Shown here piece after piece: positions 7,397 through 14,961 of a stretch of DNA of 17,658 nucleotides. The notes beneath the pieces are model-generated. The model was not told where the DNA came from, searched no databases, and was given only the letters and a program-made list of their open reading frames with translations. The stretch lies in contig URMR01000020.1 in NCBI GenBank assembly GCA_900548935.1, positions 1 through 17,658 of the forward strand, written 5' to 3'. Made by a program: the position numbers and the translations under genes. Source of the stretch: an uncultured Collinsella sp. Its GTDB lineage: Bacteria; Actinomycetota; Coriobacteriia; Coriobacteriales; Coriobacteriaceae. How positions within the stretch are numbered: the first letter of the stretch is position 1; each line of letters starts with the position of its first letter.

Positions 7397-8129
7397 GGAC
7401 GCCGATGCGCCCGATGCACGCACCCGTATCATCGAGGCGTTTTGGGAGCTCATCGAGAACAACAGCATCTTCGAGCTGTCGGTTGGCGAGGTGACCCGCG
7501 CCGCCCAGTGCAATCGCGGAACGTTTTACTACTATTTTCACGATTTCGATGAACTCGTCGCCATCGCCATAGCCCAGCTGCTGCAGGATAACGAGCTCAT
7601 CACCGATGCCCTCTGGCATTTTTCGAGCGAGGGCGACCTTTCGGCGTTCAACCGGCGCGACGTCCGCTGCCTGCTGCGGCGCATCGTCATCACCATGAGG
7701 GCGGGTGCCGCCGAGCAGGTCGTGCAGGGCATCCATACGATCATCATCGACCGCGTGAGAGAGATCGTCCACCCCGACGGAGAAGAGCTCAAGGCAGATT
7801 CGAGCTTTGCGGTGGGCTTTCTGGTCTCGGGCATCATGGGCTTTGTGATGGCGGTCGGCTTTGCCCGGGAGGGCGGCGAGGAGATAGACCTCGAGCAGCT
7901 GGGGGACAGCGCGTGCGCGTACCTGAGGGCGGTCGCCATGCAGACGGTGGAAACGGTCGCGCAAGTCGAGGGCGTCGATACATCCGAGCTGCTCGAACGC
8001 GTCTCCAAGGAGGCCGATGCCTATCGCGCATCGCGTGCGACGAGTCCCGACGTGGTGAAAGACGCCTGGGGTTTCTCTTGCGGGGCGCCTGTCGCGCATC
8101 GCGCGGTGAGTCCCGCGATGCGGTCATAA
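7380..8129 (+). CDS. TetR/AcrR-family transcriptional regulator
   Basis: A 249-residue regulator with the N-terminal TetR helix-turn-helix at about residues 34-53: LSVGEVTRAAQCNRGTFYYY, then FHDFDEL, which is the classic pattern. The C-terminal ligand domain is long and not recognisable, with a hydrophobic run FLVSGIMGFVMAVGFA near residue 145-160. The gene overlaps the end of the activase gene by 17 bases, so the two are translationally coupled and cotranscribed. A GTG at 7371 in the same frame, preceded by AGGGG at 7362-7366, is an alternative start; I prefer the ATG because MARPRKDADAPDAR is a usual TetR opening. It probably represses its own operon through the palindrome at 2887-2907. The effector is unknown, perhaps an acyl-CoA or organic acid; that is inference. 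Confidence 0.85.
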   Translation: MARPRKDADAPDARTRIIEAFWELIENNSIFELSVGEVTRAAQCNRGTFYYYFHDFDELVAIAIAQLLQDNELITDALWHFSSEGDLSAFNRRDVRCLLRRIVITMRAGAAEQVVQGIHTIIIDRVREIVHPDGEELKADSSFAVGFLVSGIMGFVMAVGFAREGGEEIDLEQLGDSACAYLRAVAMQTVETVAQVEGVDTSELLERVSKEADAYRASRATSPDVVKDAWGFSCGAPVAHRAVSPAMRS

Positions 8130-8150
8130 CCTGCATTCATGTGAGCCGGG

Positions 8151-8179
8151 TTTATAGATATTCCTCCAGCTGTTAACAT
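8151..8179 (+). promoter_or_regulatory. Candidate clpC promoter
   Basis: TTTATA (8151-8156) and TAACAT (8174-8179) are separated by 17 bases, with TG at 8171-8172 making an extended -10. I found no CtsR tandem heptamer, CIRCE, HAIR or ClgR-like site here, so no heat-shock operator is visible. Confidence 0.35.
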
Positions 8180-8207
8180 AGACAACCTGTGGGTAAAGAG
8201 ACAAAAG

Positions 8208-8230
8208 CGCCGCCGACGGGCGGGCGTTTT
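8208..8230 (+). terminator. Short terminator-like hairpin in the clpC leader
   Basis: CGCCGCC (8208-8214) pairs with GGC-g-GGCG (8219-8226) with one bulged G and a GACG tetraloop, followed by TTTT. AAAA at 8203-8206 precedes it, so it could work in either direction. It would end the activase-tetR transcript, yet it also lies downstream of the candidate clpC promoter and 32 bases before the clpC start, so it could attenuate clpC. Confidence 0.5.
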
Positions 8231-8261
8231 GATTTCGATGAACTCATGTAAGGAAACGAGC

Positions 8262-10904
8262 ATGTTAGATAGATTTACCGATCGCGCGCGTAAGGTCATG
8301 TCCATGGCCAAGCAAGAGGCGCTTGATCTTCATTCAAATAAGGTGGGCACCGAGCACCTGCTGCTCGCGCTTGCCAAGGAGGACGAGGGCATTGCCGCCG
8401 AGGCACTGCGTTCGCTCGACATCTCCTACGATGACATCATGGATACTCTCAAAGAGGTCCAGACCACGGTTCCCGAGCCCAGCGAGGAGACCGAGGCCGC
8501 TAAACTCGCCTTTACGCCGCTCGTCATCAGCGTGATGGAGCGCTCCTTCCGCGTGGCGCGCGAGAACAACCAGACCTATGTGTCGACCGAGCACCTGCTC
8601 ATCGGTATCGTCGAAGAGGGCAACGGCATGGCCATGGATATTCTCATGCGCCTGGGTGTGTCGTCTGCTTCTATCAAAAAGGCCATCGAAAAGCTCACTG
8701 CCAAGGATCAGGACAAGAAGCGTCCGCTCGCCGGAGCTGGCGCCGGTCGCCCCGGCGCGGGCCTGCCGTTCTTTAGCGGCTCGGACGCCTCGCAGCAAAA
8801 GGGGAGTGGCACCGATACGCTCAAGCAGTTCGCCACCAACCTCACGCAAAAGGCGCGCGACGGCGAGCTCGATCCCGTGATTGGCCGCGAAAAGGAAGTC
8901 CAGCGCATGATGGAGATCCTTTCGCGCCGCACCAAGAACAACCCGCTTATCCTGGGTGACCCCGGCGTGGGTAAGACGGCCATCGTCGAGGGCCTGGCGC
9001 AGCAGATCGCTGCCGGCAATGTGCCCGAGAATCTTATGAACCAGAATATCTGGACGCTCGATCTGCCGGGTCTTGTTGCGGGTGCCAAGTATCGCGGTGA
9101 GTTTGAGGAGCGCCTCAAGAACGTGATCCAGGAGGCAACCGAAGCCGACGACGTCATCTTGTTTATCGACGAGATGCACGCCATCATCGGTGCCGGTTCT
9201 GCCGAGGGTTCCATCGACGCAAGCTCCATGCTCAAGCCCGTGCTCGCGCGCGGCGCTTTCCAGATCATCGGTGCCACGACGGCAGAGGAGTTCCGCAAGT
9301 ACCTCACCAAGGACCCGGCCTTTGAGCGTCGCTTCCAGACCATCGATGTCGAGGAGCCGAGCGTCGAGGACACGGTCAAGATCCTGACCGCGCTCAAGCC
9401 GCGCTACGAGGAGCACCACCACGTGCGCTACACGCAGGGTGCCATCGAGGCCGCCGCGAACCTCTCCAACCGCTACATCCAGGATCGCTTCCTGCCCGAT
9501 AAGGCCATCGACCTCATCGACGAGGCCGGCGCCCGCGCCCGCATCGCCGCCAACCGCGCGCCCGAGCCGGTGCGCGAGGCCGAGCATCGCGTCGAGGAGC
9601 TCAAGGCTGCCGCACAGGAGGCCACCGAGAGCGACGACATGAACAAGGCCGCCGAGATCACCGAGCAGCAGAAGGCCGCCGAGATTGAGCTCGCCGAGGC
9701 CAAGGCTGCCTGGACGGCCGAGCTCGACGCCAGCCCGCTCACCATCGATGTCTCCCAGATTGCCGACATCGTGTCCGTGACCTCGGGCGTGCCGGTGTCC
9801 TCGCTCACCGAGAGCGAGAGCCGTCGCCTGCTGCAGGCCGAAAGCGTGCTCAAGACCCGCATTATCGGCCAGGACGAGGCCGTCGAGGCCGTTGCCAAGG
9901 CCGTGCGCCGCAGTCGCTCGCCGCTCAAGGATCCGCGTCGTCCCGGCGGCAGCTTTATCTTCCTGGGTCCCACCGGCACGGGCAAGACCGAGCTCGCCAA
10001 GACGCTCGCCGAGTATCTCTTTGGCAGCAAGGACGCGCTCATCAGCTTCGACATGTCGGAGTTTGGCAGCGAGTTCGAGGTCTCCAAGCTTATCGGTAGC
10101 CCTCCGGGTTACGTGGGCCACGACGAGGGCGGGCAGCTCACCAAGGCCGTTCGTCGTCACCCGTACTCGGTCGTGCTGTTCGACGAGATCGAGAAGGCGC
10201 ACCCCGACATCTTCAATATCCTGCTGCAGGTGCTGGAGGAGGGCCGTCTAACCGATAGCCAGGGCAAGACGGTCGATTTCCGTAATACCGTGATCATCAT
10301 GACGTCCAACGTGGGCGCCCGCGAGATCGCGCAGGATGCGAGCGTGGGCTTTGGCACCACCGGTGAGCAGGGTCTTACGTCGAGTGAGATCCGCGGCCGT
10401 GCGATGGGCGAGCTCAAACGCCTGTTCCGCCCCGAGCTGCTCAACCGTATCGATGACATCGTGGTGTTCCAGAAGCTTTCGGGCGAGAACCTGACCAAGA
10501 TCGCTCACCTGCTGGTGGACGACCTGCGCCAGCGCCTGATAGCCAACGGCATGAACATCAAGCTCACCGATGCGGCCTACGACAAGATCGTGGCCGAGGG
10601 TACCGACCTCACCAACGGCGCACGTCCGCTGCGCCGCGCCATCCAAAAGCTCATCGAGGACCCGCTGTCCGAGGAGCTGCTGGCCGGCGAGTGGGGCGAG
10701 GGCGATACCGTCCTGTGCGACGTGGCCGATGGCAAGTTTGTCTTTGGCCACGGCACGGGCGAGATCCCGGCACCGCGTCCGGCGGGCACGCTCGGTGGCG
10801 ATACCGCTCCGGCGGCACCGCACACCGGCAACGCCGCGCCCGTGAGCGGCGGCGTGACCTCGGGCCCCGGCGGCATGATGCAAGCCGGTTCCGGCGCGCT
10901 GTAG
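8262..10904 (+). CDS. clpC: ATP-dependent Clp protease ATP-binding subunit ClpC
   Basis: An 880-residue Hsp100 unfoldase. Order: double Clp_N repeat (about 1-150), Gly/Ala linker, AAA1 with Walker A GDPGVGKT (232-239) and Walker B LFIDEMHA near 302, a short middle region, AAA2 with Walker A GPTGTGKT (569-576) and VLFDEIEKAH near 638, then a 50-residue Gly/Pro/Ala-rich tail. The middle region is short (about 60 residues of charged helix) rather than the long coiled coil of ClpB, and a VGF tripeptide at 695-697 matches the ClpP-docking loop, so ClpC rather than ClpB. It feeds unfolded proteins to ClpP in the cytosol. The ATG at 8262 has AAGGA at 8250-8254 at good spacing; an upstream in-frame TTG at 8229 overlaps the leader hairpin and is unlikely. 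No ctsR, mcsA or mcsB neighbours. Confidence 0.92.
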   Translation: MLDRFTDRARKVMSMAKQEALDLHSNKVGTEHLLLALAKEDEGIAAEALRSLDISYDDIMDTLKEVQTTVPEPSEETEAAKLAFTPLVISVMERSFRVARENNQTYVSTEHLLIGIVEEGNGMAMDILMRLGVSSASIKKAIEKLTAKDQDKKRPLAGAGAGRPGAGLPFFSGSDASQQKGSGTDTLKQFATNLTQKARDGELDPVIGREKEVQRMMEILSRRTKNNPLILGDPGVGKTAIVEGLAQQIAAGNVPENLMNQNIWTLDLPGLVAGAKYRGEFEERLKNVIQEATEADDVILFIDEMHAIIGAGSAEGSIDASSMLKPVLARGAFQIIGATTAEEFRKYLTKDPAFERRFQTIDVEEPSVEDTVKILTALKPRYEEHHHVRYTQGAIEAAANLSNRYIQDRFLPDKAIDLIDEAGARARIAANRAPEPVREAEHRVEELKAAAQEATESDDMNKAAEITEQQKAAEIELAEAKAAWTAELDASPLTIDVSQIADIVSVTSGVPVSSLTESESRRLLQAESVLKTRIIGQDEAVEAVAKAVRRSRSPLKDPRRPGGSFIFLGPTGTGKTELAKTLAEYLFGSKDALISFDMSEFGSEFEVSKLIGSPPGYVGHDEGGQLTKAVRRHPYSVVLFDEIEKAHPDIFNILLQVLEEGRLTDSQGKTVDFRNTVIIMTSNVGAREIAQDASVGFGTTGEQGLTSSEIRGRAMGELKRLFRPELLNRIDDIVVFQKLSGENLTKIAHLLVDDLRQRLIANGMNIKLTDAAYDKIVAEGTDLTNGARPLRRAIQKLIEDPLSEELLAGEWGEGDTVLCDVADGKFVFGHGTGEIPAPRPAGTLGGDTAPAAPHTGNAAPVSGGVTSGPGGMMQAGSGAL

Positions 10905-10924
10905 GGATTAAACATACCTTGTAT

Positions 10925-10962
10925 AACGGGGGCGTTTCCGATAAGGAGGCGCCCCCGTTTCT
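10925..10962 (+). terminator. Intrinsic terminator after clpC
   Basis: AACGGGGGCG (10925-10934) pairs perfectly with CGCCCCCGTT (10950-10959); TCC/GGA can extend it inside. A short TTT-C-T run follows. It ends clpC transcription just before the toxin-antitoxin promoter. Confidence 0.8.
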
Positions 10963-10987
10963 ATTGAAATGTGCTTCAATCTGCCGT

Positions 10988-11016
10988 GCTATACTGAAAT
11001 TGAGATTCAGTATAGC
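10988..11016. promoter_or_regulatory. Toxin-antitoxin operator palindrome with embedded -10
   Basis: Perfect 11-bp arms GCTATACTGAA (10988-10998) and TTCAGTATAGC (11006-11016) around a seven-base centre. TATACT at 10990-10995 in the left arm is a good -10 hexamer. TTGAAA at 10964-10969 is the nearest -35-like hexamer but at 20 bases it is too far for a standard spacer. The palindrome ends one base before the antitoxin Shine-Dalgarno sequence. This is the usual arrangement for autorepression by an antitoxin or toxin-antitoxin complex. Confidence 0.7.
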
Positions 11017-11028
11017 AAAGGAGTTGAT

Positions 11029-11397
11029 ATGCCTACATCAATACTCGACACGCGGCCAGTTCAGATGAACGTGCGTATAGATCGCCAGCTCAAAGAGGCA
11101 GGAGACGCCGTACTGACTCATATTGGCATGACGCCGTCACAAGCTGTGAGGGAGCTGTGGCAGTACTTGACCGAGAACGGTCATATGCCCGTCGCAAAAA
11201 AGAATGATGACGAAGTCCTGCCTGACGACATACGATCGAAGGCGAGTTCGTCCCGCGTCTCGGAAGGGGCTGCGTTAATTTCGAATTTTTATGAGCGGTT
11301 CTCGATTCAGAGGCCGAGCCCCGATGAAGCCTTTGATTACGACGAGTTATACGATCAAATGATGATCGAGAGATTCAGCGATTGGATCGAATTATGA
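11029..11397 (+). CDS. RelB/DinJ-family antitoxin
   Basis: A 122-residue protein with a ribbon-helix-helix fold at about residues 10-52: VQMNVRIDRQLKEAGDAVL, then GMTPSQAVRELWQYL, as in RelB/DinJ antitoxins. The rest is acidic and probably wraps the toxin; the last 30 residues are rich in Asp, Glu and Tyr. AAAGGAG at 11017-11023 with five bases of spacing fixes the ATG at 11029; the open frame reaches back to 10969, but that would run through the operator palindrome. Its stop overlaps the toxin start (ATGA at 11394-11397). It neutralises the PIN toxin and likely binds the palindrome at 10988-11016. RelB-type antitoxins usually pair with RelE/YafQ toxins, so the PIN partner is less usual. Confidence 0.85.
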   Translation: MPTSILDTRPVQMNVRIDRQLKEAGDAVLTHIGMTPSQAVRELWQYLTENGHMPVAKKNDDEVLPDDIRSKASSSRVSEGAALISNFYERFSIQRPSPDEAFDYDELYDQMMIERFSDWIEL

Positions 11398-11921
11398 GCG
11401 GCGTCGGAACGAAACGTGTGCTCAAGCTGTTGATCGACACGAACGTCTGGCTAGATTACTTTCTCGCTCGTACGAATGCGACCAGGCCGATAGTCGAGCT
11501 CCTTTCTCGCGCGGCGGAAGCGGAGGATATCGTCCTCTTCTCGTCCTCCCTGTCTGTCAAAGACGTCTATTACATTCTGGGAAGGACGATGAAGGCCGAC
11601 GCCCGCCGTGAGGGGGCTCTCACTCCCGAAGTCATCGCCGGTGCCGACGAGACAGCGTGGGCGTGTGTTCGCCTGATTCGGCAAAAGTCGATTATTGCCT
11701 CGGTCGGTGCAGACGAGGTCTTCGACTCCTTTGTGTTCAAGTATCATCACAACGACTTTGAGGACGACCTGATGCTGGGCGTCGCCAATCGCATTGATGC
11801 CGATTACGTCGTGACGGAGGACAAAAATCTCATCAAACATACCAATGGTGTATGCATTAATGTTCAACAGGCGTTGAAGTTGGTTGAAGGGTCCAACGTC
11901 CCTTCGGCACGGCCCGTCTAA
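11394..11921 (+). CDS. PIN-domain toxin (putative ribonuclease)
   Basis: A 175-residue PIN-domain protein. The acidic residues expected of the metal site are visible: D15 in LLIDTNVWLDYF, D57 in SLSVKDVYYIL (where many PIN proteins have Glu), D124 in NDFEDDLML and D143 in VVTEDKNL. PIN toxins are Mg2+/Mn2+-dependent ribonucleases that cut tRNA, rRNA or mRNA; the target here is unknown. The ATG at 11394 overlaps the antitoxin stop as ATGA, typical of coupled toxin-antitoxin pairs. An in-frame TTG at 11382 inside the antitoxin is a poor alternative. It is longer than common VapC toxins (about 130), mainly through an insertion at about residues 65-90. It looks intact and active. Confidence 0.85.
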   Translation: MSGVGTKRVLKLLIDTNVWLDYFLARTNATRPIVELLSRAAEAEDIVLFSSSLSVKDVYYILGRTMKADARREGALTPEVIAGADETAWACVRLIRQKSIIASVGADEVFDSFVFKYHHNDFEDDLMLGVANRIDADYVVTEDKNLIKHTNGVCINVQQALKLVEGSNVPSARPV

Positions 11922-11925
11922 CATG

Positions 11926-11941
11926 CTTTATCTTGATAAAG
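11926..11941. repeat. Small AT-rich inverted repeat after the toxin gene
   Basis: CTTTATC (11926-11932) and GATAAAG (11935-11941) are separated by two bases, starting four bases after the toxin stop. There is no T-run, so it is a poor terminator; it may be a weak transcript end or a protein site. Confidence 0.35.
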
Positions 11942-11996
11942 TGGCGTTTCCTCGCCGTTAGCCGATGATGCGAGGGCGCTCGGCGTTTTCGACTGG

Positions 11997-12025
11997 TTTA
12001 TGCACGCAAAGTCTGGGAATATACA
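11997..12025 (+). promoter_or_regulatory. Candidate pepD promoter
   Basis: TTTATG (11997-12002) and TATACA (12020-12025) with a 17-base spacer. The start codon is 45 bases downstream. Confidence 0.4.
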
Positions 12026-12069
12026 AGTCGCATGTCTTACTGTCTAACCAGTTGCGCCAAGGAGGCACC

Positions 12070-13527
12070 ATGGACTACAAGATTACCGGCTACGAGCCCG
12101 CCCAGCTGTTCCATTTCTTTGAGGAGGTCAGCGCGATCCCCCGTGGGTCTGGCAACGAGAAGGGCATCAGCGATTTCCTGGTTGCGTTTGCCAAGGAGCG
12201 CGGCCTCGATGTGTATCAGGACGAGGTCTACAACGTTATCATTCGCAAGCCCGCATCTGCCGGTGCCGAGAATGCCCCGACCGTGATGCTGCAGGGCCAC
12301 ATCGATATGGTGTGCGACAAGTTGGGCTCCGTTGAGCACGACTTTACGACCGATGGTATCGACCTGGTCGTCAAGGACGGCGTCCTCACCGCTAACGGTA
12401 CCACTCTGGGCGCCGACAACGGTATTGCCGTCGCTCTGATGCTCACTGTTCTCGATGACGATTCGATCGTTCACCCCGCCCTCGAGTGCGTATTCACCAC
12501 TGACGAGGAGACTGGCCTGGTCGGCGCCGAGACGCTCGACAAGTCCCAGATTAGCGCCCGCACCATGATTAACCTTGACTCCGAGGAAGAGGGCGTTGCT
12601 ACCGTCAGCTGCGCCGGCGGTGTCGTCGTTACCTACACCTGCCCGATCGCGCGCGAGTACAAGACCGGTAGCACCCTCACGCTCGACATCTCCGGCCTGC
12701 TGGGCGGCCACTCCGGCAGCGATATCAACCTGGAGCGCGGCAACGGCAACCTCATCATGGCCCGCATCATCGACCGCCTGATGGTTGCCGGCGAGCCCGC
12801 CATCGTTAGCTTTAACGGCGGCACCAAGGACAACGCCATCAACCGTGAGTGCAAGGCTGTTCTGGTCTACGCCGACCACGCTGCCGCCGAGGCCGCGGCC
12901 CAGATCGCAAAGGGCATCATCGCCGACGTCACTGCCGAGCTCGAGGTCTTCGACCCCGGCTTTACCTGCACCGTTGAGATTGCCGACGACGCCGAGGTCG
13001 AGGCCATGGACCAGAAGTCCGCGCTTGCCCTCATCCGCGCTCTGCGTCTTGCCCCCAATGGTGTGATCCGCCGCAACGTCGCCACCGACGGCTCCGTCGA
13101 GGTTTCCTCCAACATCGGTGTGGTTGCCACCTCTGACGACCAGGTCAAGATCATGCTGTCCCCGCGCTCCTCGATCACCTCGCTGCAGAACGAGTTCAAG
13201 GACCGCCTGCAGACGCTGGCCGATGTCCTGGGCTTCGACGCCAAGTTTGAGTTTGAGTATCCCGGCTGGAGCTATGCCGAGCATTCGCCGGTCCGCGACA
13301 TCTTTGTCGAGAGCTATCGCGAGCTCTTTGGCTCCGAGCTGCGCATCGAGTCCATTCACGCCGGCCTTGAGTGCGGCCTGTTTGCCGAGGCCCTGCACGG
13401 CCTGGATGCCATCGCCGTGGGCCCGACGCTCTCCGATGTCCACACCCCGGACGAGAGCATGGAGCTCGCTTCTGCCGAGCGCTTCTACGAGCTGCTCATC
13501 GACGTCCTCAAGCGCCTCGCTGCGTAA
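12070..13527 (+). CDS. pepD: Aminoacyl-histidine dipeptidase PepD (M20 family)
   Basis: A 485-residue cytosolic metallopeptidase, the usual length for PepD, which hydrolyses dipeptides such as carnosine-like Xaa-His. Visible M20 di-zinc motifs: H77 and D79 in GHIDMVCDK, D116 in TLGADNGIA, E146-E147 in TDEETGLVGA (the catalytic Glu), D170 in INLDSEEEG, and H430 in SIHAGLECGLF. The GGHSGSDIN stretch near residue 215 belongs to the dimerisation lid. AAGGAGG at 12059-12065, four bases before the ATG, is a strong ribosome site and fixes this start, although the frame stays open to 11965. It is flanked by two toxin-antitoxin modules and is monocistronic, with its own terminator. The role is peptide-derived amino acid supply in a fermenting anaerobe. 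Confidence 0.92.
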   Translation: MDYKITGYEPAQLFHFFEEVSAIPRGSGNEKGISDFLVAFAKERGLDVYQDEVYNVIIRKPASAGAENAPTVMLQGHIDMVCDKLGSVEHDFTTDGIDLVVKDGVLTANGTTLGADNGIAVALMLTVLDDDSIVHPALECVFTTDEETGLVGAETLDKSQISARTMINLDSEEEGVATVSCAGGVVVTYTCPIAREYKTGSTLTLDISGLLGGHSGSDINLERGNGNLIMARIIDRLMVAGEPAIVSFNGGTKDNAINRECKAVLVYADHAAAEAAAQIAKGIIADVTAELEVFDPGFTCTVEIADDAEVEAMDQKSALALIRALRLAPNGVIRRNVATDGSVEVSSNIGVVATSDDQVKIMLSPRSSITSLQNEFKDRLQTLADVLGFDAKFEFEYPGWSYAEHSPVRDIFVESYRELFGSELRIESIHAGLECGLFAEALHGLDAIAVGPTLSDVHTPDESMELASAERFYELLIDVLKRLAA

Positions 13528-13585
13528 AGGTTGCGCTAGCAGCAGTCCGAGCCACGTGCTGGTGGATTGCAAATGACATTGCGTG

Positions 13586-13630
13586 AGGGGGCACCCGAGC
13601 TTTTGCGACGGGTGCCCCCTCTCTTCTTTT
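13586..13630 (+). terminator. Strong intrinsic terminator after pepD
   Basis: A perfect 12-bp stem AGGGGGCACCCG (13586-13597) with CGGGTGCCCCCT (13609-13620), an 11-base loop, then a pyrimidine run CTCTTCTTTT. On the minus strand there is no T-run, so it serves pepD rather than the converging hipA. Confidence 0.85.
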
Positions 13631-13653
13631 GGGAAATGGGAGATTACGGACAC

Positions 13654-14958
13654 CTAGCCCATATCCGCCTTGATGAGGTCGAGGGTGCGCTGGCAGTTTT
13701 CGCAGACGGGGCCGAGCATATGCTCGCGCAGGTCCGCCATGCCGGGCAGGTCGGCGTATTCGTTCATGACCTCTTCCATGCAAATGGGTACCTCGTAGGC
13801 GAGGTCCATCATGGTCGCAAAGCAAAACTTCTCGGATAGCCCGGCATCGGTGAGCGTCGCCTCCAGCGCGGGGTCTCCCATACCGTGGTATCGGCGGATA
13901 GCACCTGGACCGATGCGCCCCACACGATTTTCGCCGCAAACGCTCATGGCGAGGCGCGCTCGGCGGCGCATGCGCTCATATGCCAAACCCGACGCGACAT
14001 CGTACATACGAGCCATCATGGCTGCGCCGTCGTTTCCAAGGAGCAGGGAATAGTTTTTCGCGTGCGCATCCGGTGCGCCGATAATGGCGTTGAAGAACAG
14101 TATCTGCGTAAACAGATACAGGTTAAGTTGATGGTGGCTCGTATTTACGAGGAGCTCTTGAATGTCGCGTGTGGTCGGGCCGCCGTCTGCCGTGTACTTT
14201 TGGGCGGGCATCACCCCAAGTGCCTGACAGAGGTCTTCTTGATGTAGGCGCCTGATTGTTCCGTCTTTGACTTTCACGCGGTCATAGCGCTCAACAATGA
14301 GGGCAGGTTCGTCCTCAAACATACGATATTCGACGTTTGCCGTTGCGATACCGGCGCGCTGGGCGCTTTTCATGCAGACAAACTCATTAAGAGCCTCAAG
14401 TTTAAATCCGATAACGCCATTTTTGAAAATATGCGTCGTGGGCGAGGAACCCACGCATTCGCACCAGCGACCGTCTATGAGGGCGAGAGCGAACTTGCCC
14501 TGATTGCCCCCAAGTGACCAACTTTCATCTAGACCCATCCACGATGCCTCGTGGTCATCTCTAATCGACTTGAGACGGAGAGCAATATCGTGGTCGTCTA
14601 TAGGGCGGTATTCGCCGTCGCGATGCAGGACGGCGTCGACGTCTTCTTCGGCACAAAACTGTACTCCGCCCGGACAGTCGAGTCCGATATGGCTGAGCAG
14701 AGCAACGGGATTGTTGGGCCTGGTGTCGAATTCGACGGCGATCGCTTTTCGCTGGTCCTCGCTGTCGGGCAGAAGACCAAACAAGTACGGATTCATGACC
14801 TGTTGGCCGTATATGCGATTTGATACGGGTATGTTTGTCGATAGGGCTGGCCCGTCATAGTCTCGATCGTAGACAAAGTTGACAAGACCGTTCTCATCTT
14901 GTGTGAGCGTTCCCGCAGGTACGCCGCAAATAATGGTCCGAAGCGTTTTGCTGGCCAC
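13654..14958 (-). CDS. hipA: HipA-family serine/threonine kinase toxin
   Basis: A 434-residue protein of the HipA family, kinases that phosphorylate targets such as glutamyl-tRNA synthetase and cause dormancy; the target here is unknown. Features: an N-terminal subdomain with MNPYLFGLLPDSEDQRKAIA (the HipA N1 signature, about 56-75), the glycine-rich loop SLGGNQGKFAL with S148 at the position of the autophosphorylated Ser150 of E. coli HipA, the catalytic run GAPDAHAKNYS with D297 and N302, and the metal-binding YDVASGL with D320. All key residues are present. The start is GTG at 14956-14958, with GGGAGG six bases upstream inside the end of hipB. The hipB stop lies three bases before it, so the two are coupled. 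The C-terminal 50 residues contain a CENC pair. It is convergent with pepD. Confidence 0.88.
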   Translation of the reverse strand: MASKTLRTIICGVPAGTLTQDENGLVNFVYDRDYDGPALSTNIPVSNRIYGQQVMNPYLFGLLPDSEDQRKAIAVEFDTRPNNPVALLSHIGLDCPGGVQFCAEEDVDAVLHRDGEYRPIDDHDIALRLKSIRDDHEASWMGLDESWSLGGNQGKFALALIDGRWCECVGSSPTTHIFKNGVIGFKLEALNEFVCMKSAQRAGIATANVEYRMFEDEPALIVERYDRVKVKDGTIRRLHQEDLCQALGVMPAQKYTADGGPTTRDIQELLVNTSHHQLNLYLFTQILFFNAIIGAPDAHAKNYSLLLGNDGAAMMARMYDVASGLAYERMRRRARLAMSVCGENRVGRIGPGAIRRYHGMGDPALEATLTDAGLSEKFCFATMMDLAYEVPICMEEVMNEYADLPGMADLREHMLGPVCENCQRTLDLIKADMG

Positions 14959-14961
14959 TTG

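Noticed and set aside
4934..7513. 859-codon open frame on the minus strand opposite the activase gene
   Set aside because: It is antisense to a clearly conserved gene, rich in His, Arg and Ala as expected of a complementary reading of GC-rich codons, and has no recognisable domain.
8130..8261. Search for CtsR, CIRCE, HAIR or ClgR sites before clpC
   Set aside because: None of the consensus patterns is visible by eye.
8334..10202. 622-codon minus-strand open frame opposite clpC
   Set aside because: Shadow of clpC, whose motifs are unambiguous on the plus strand; the antisense peptide shows no family features.
12037..13653. 538-codon minus-strand open frame opposite pepD
   Set aside because: Shadow of pepD; it also runs through the pepD terminator hairpin.
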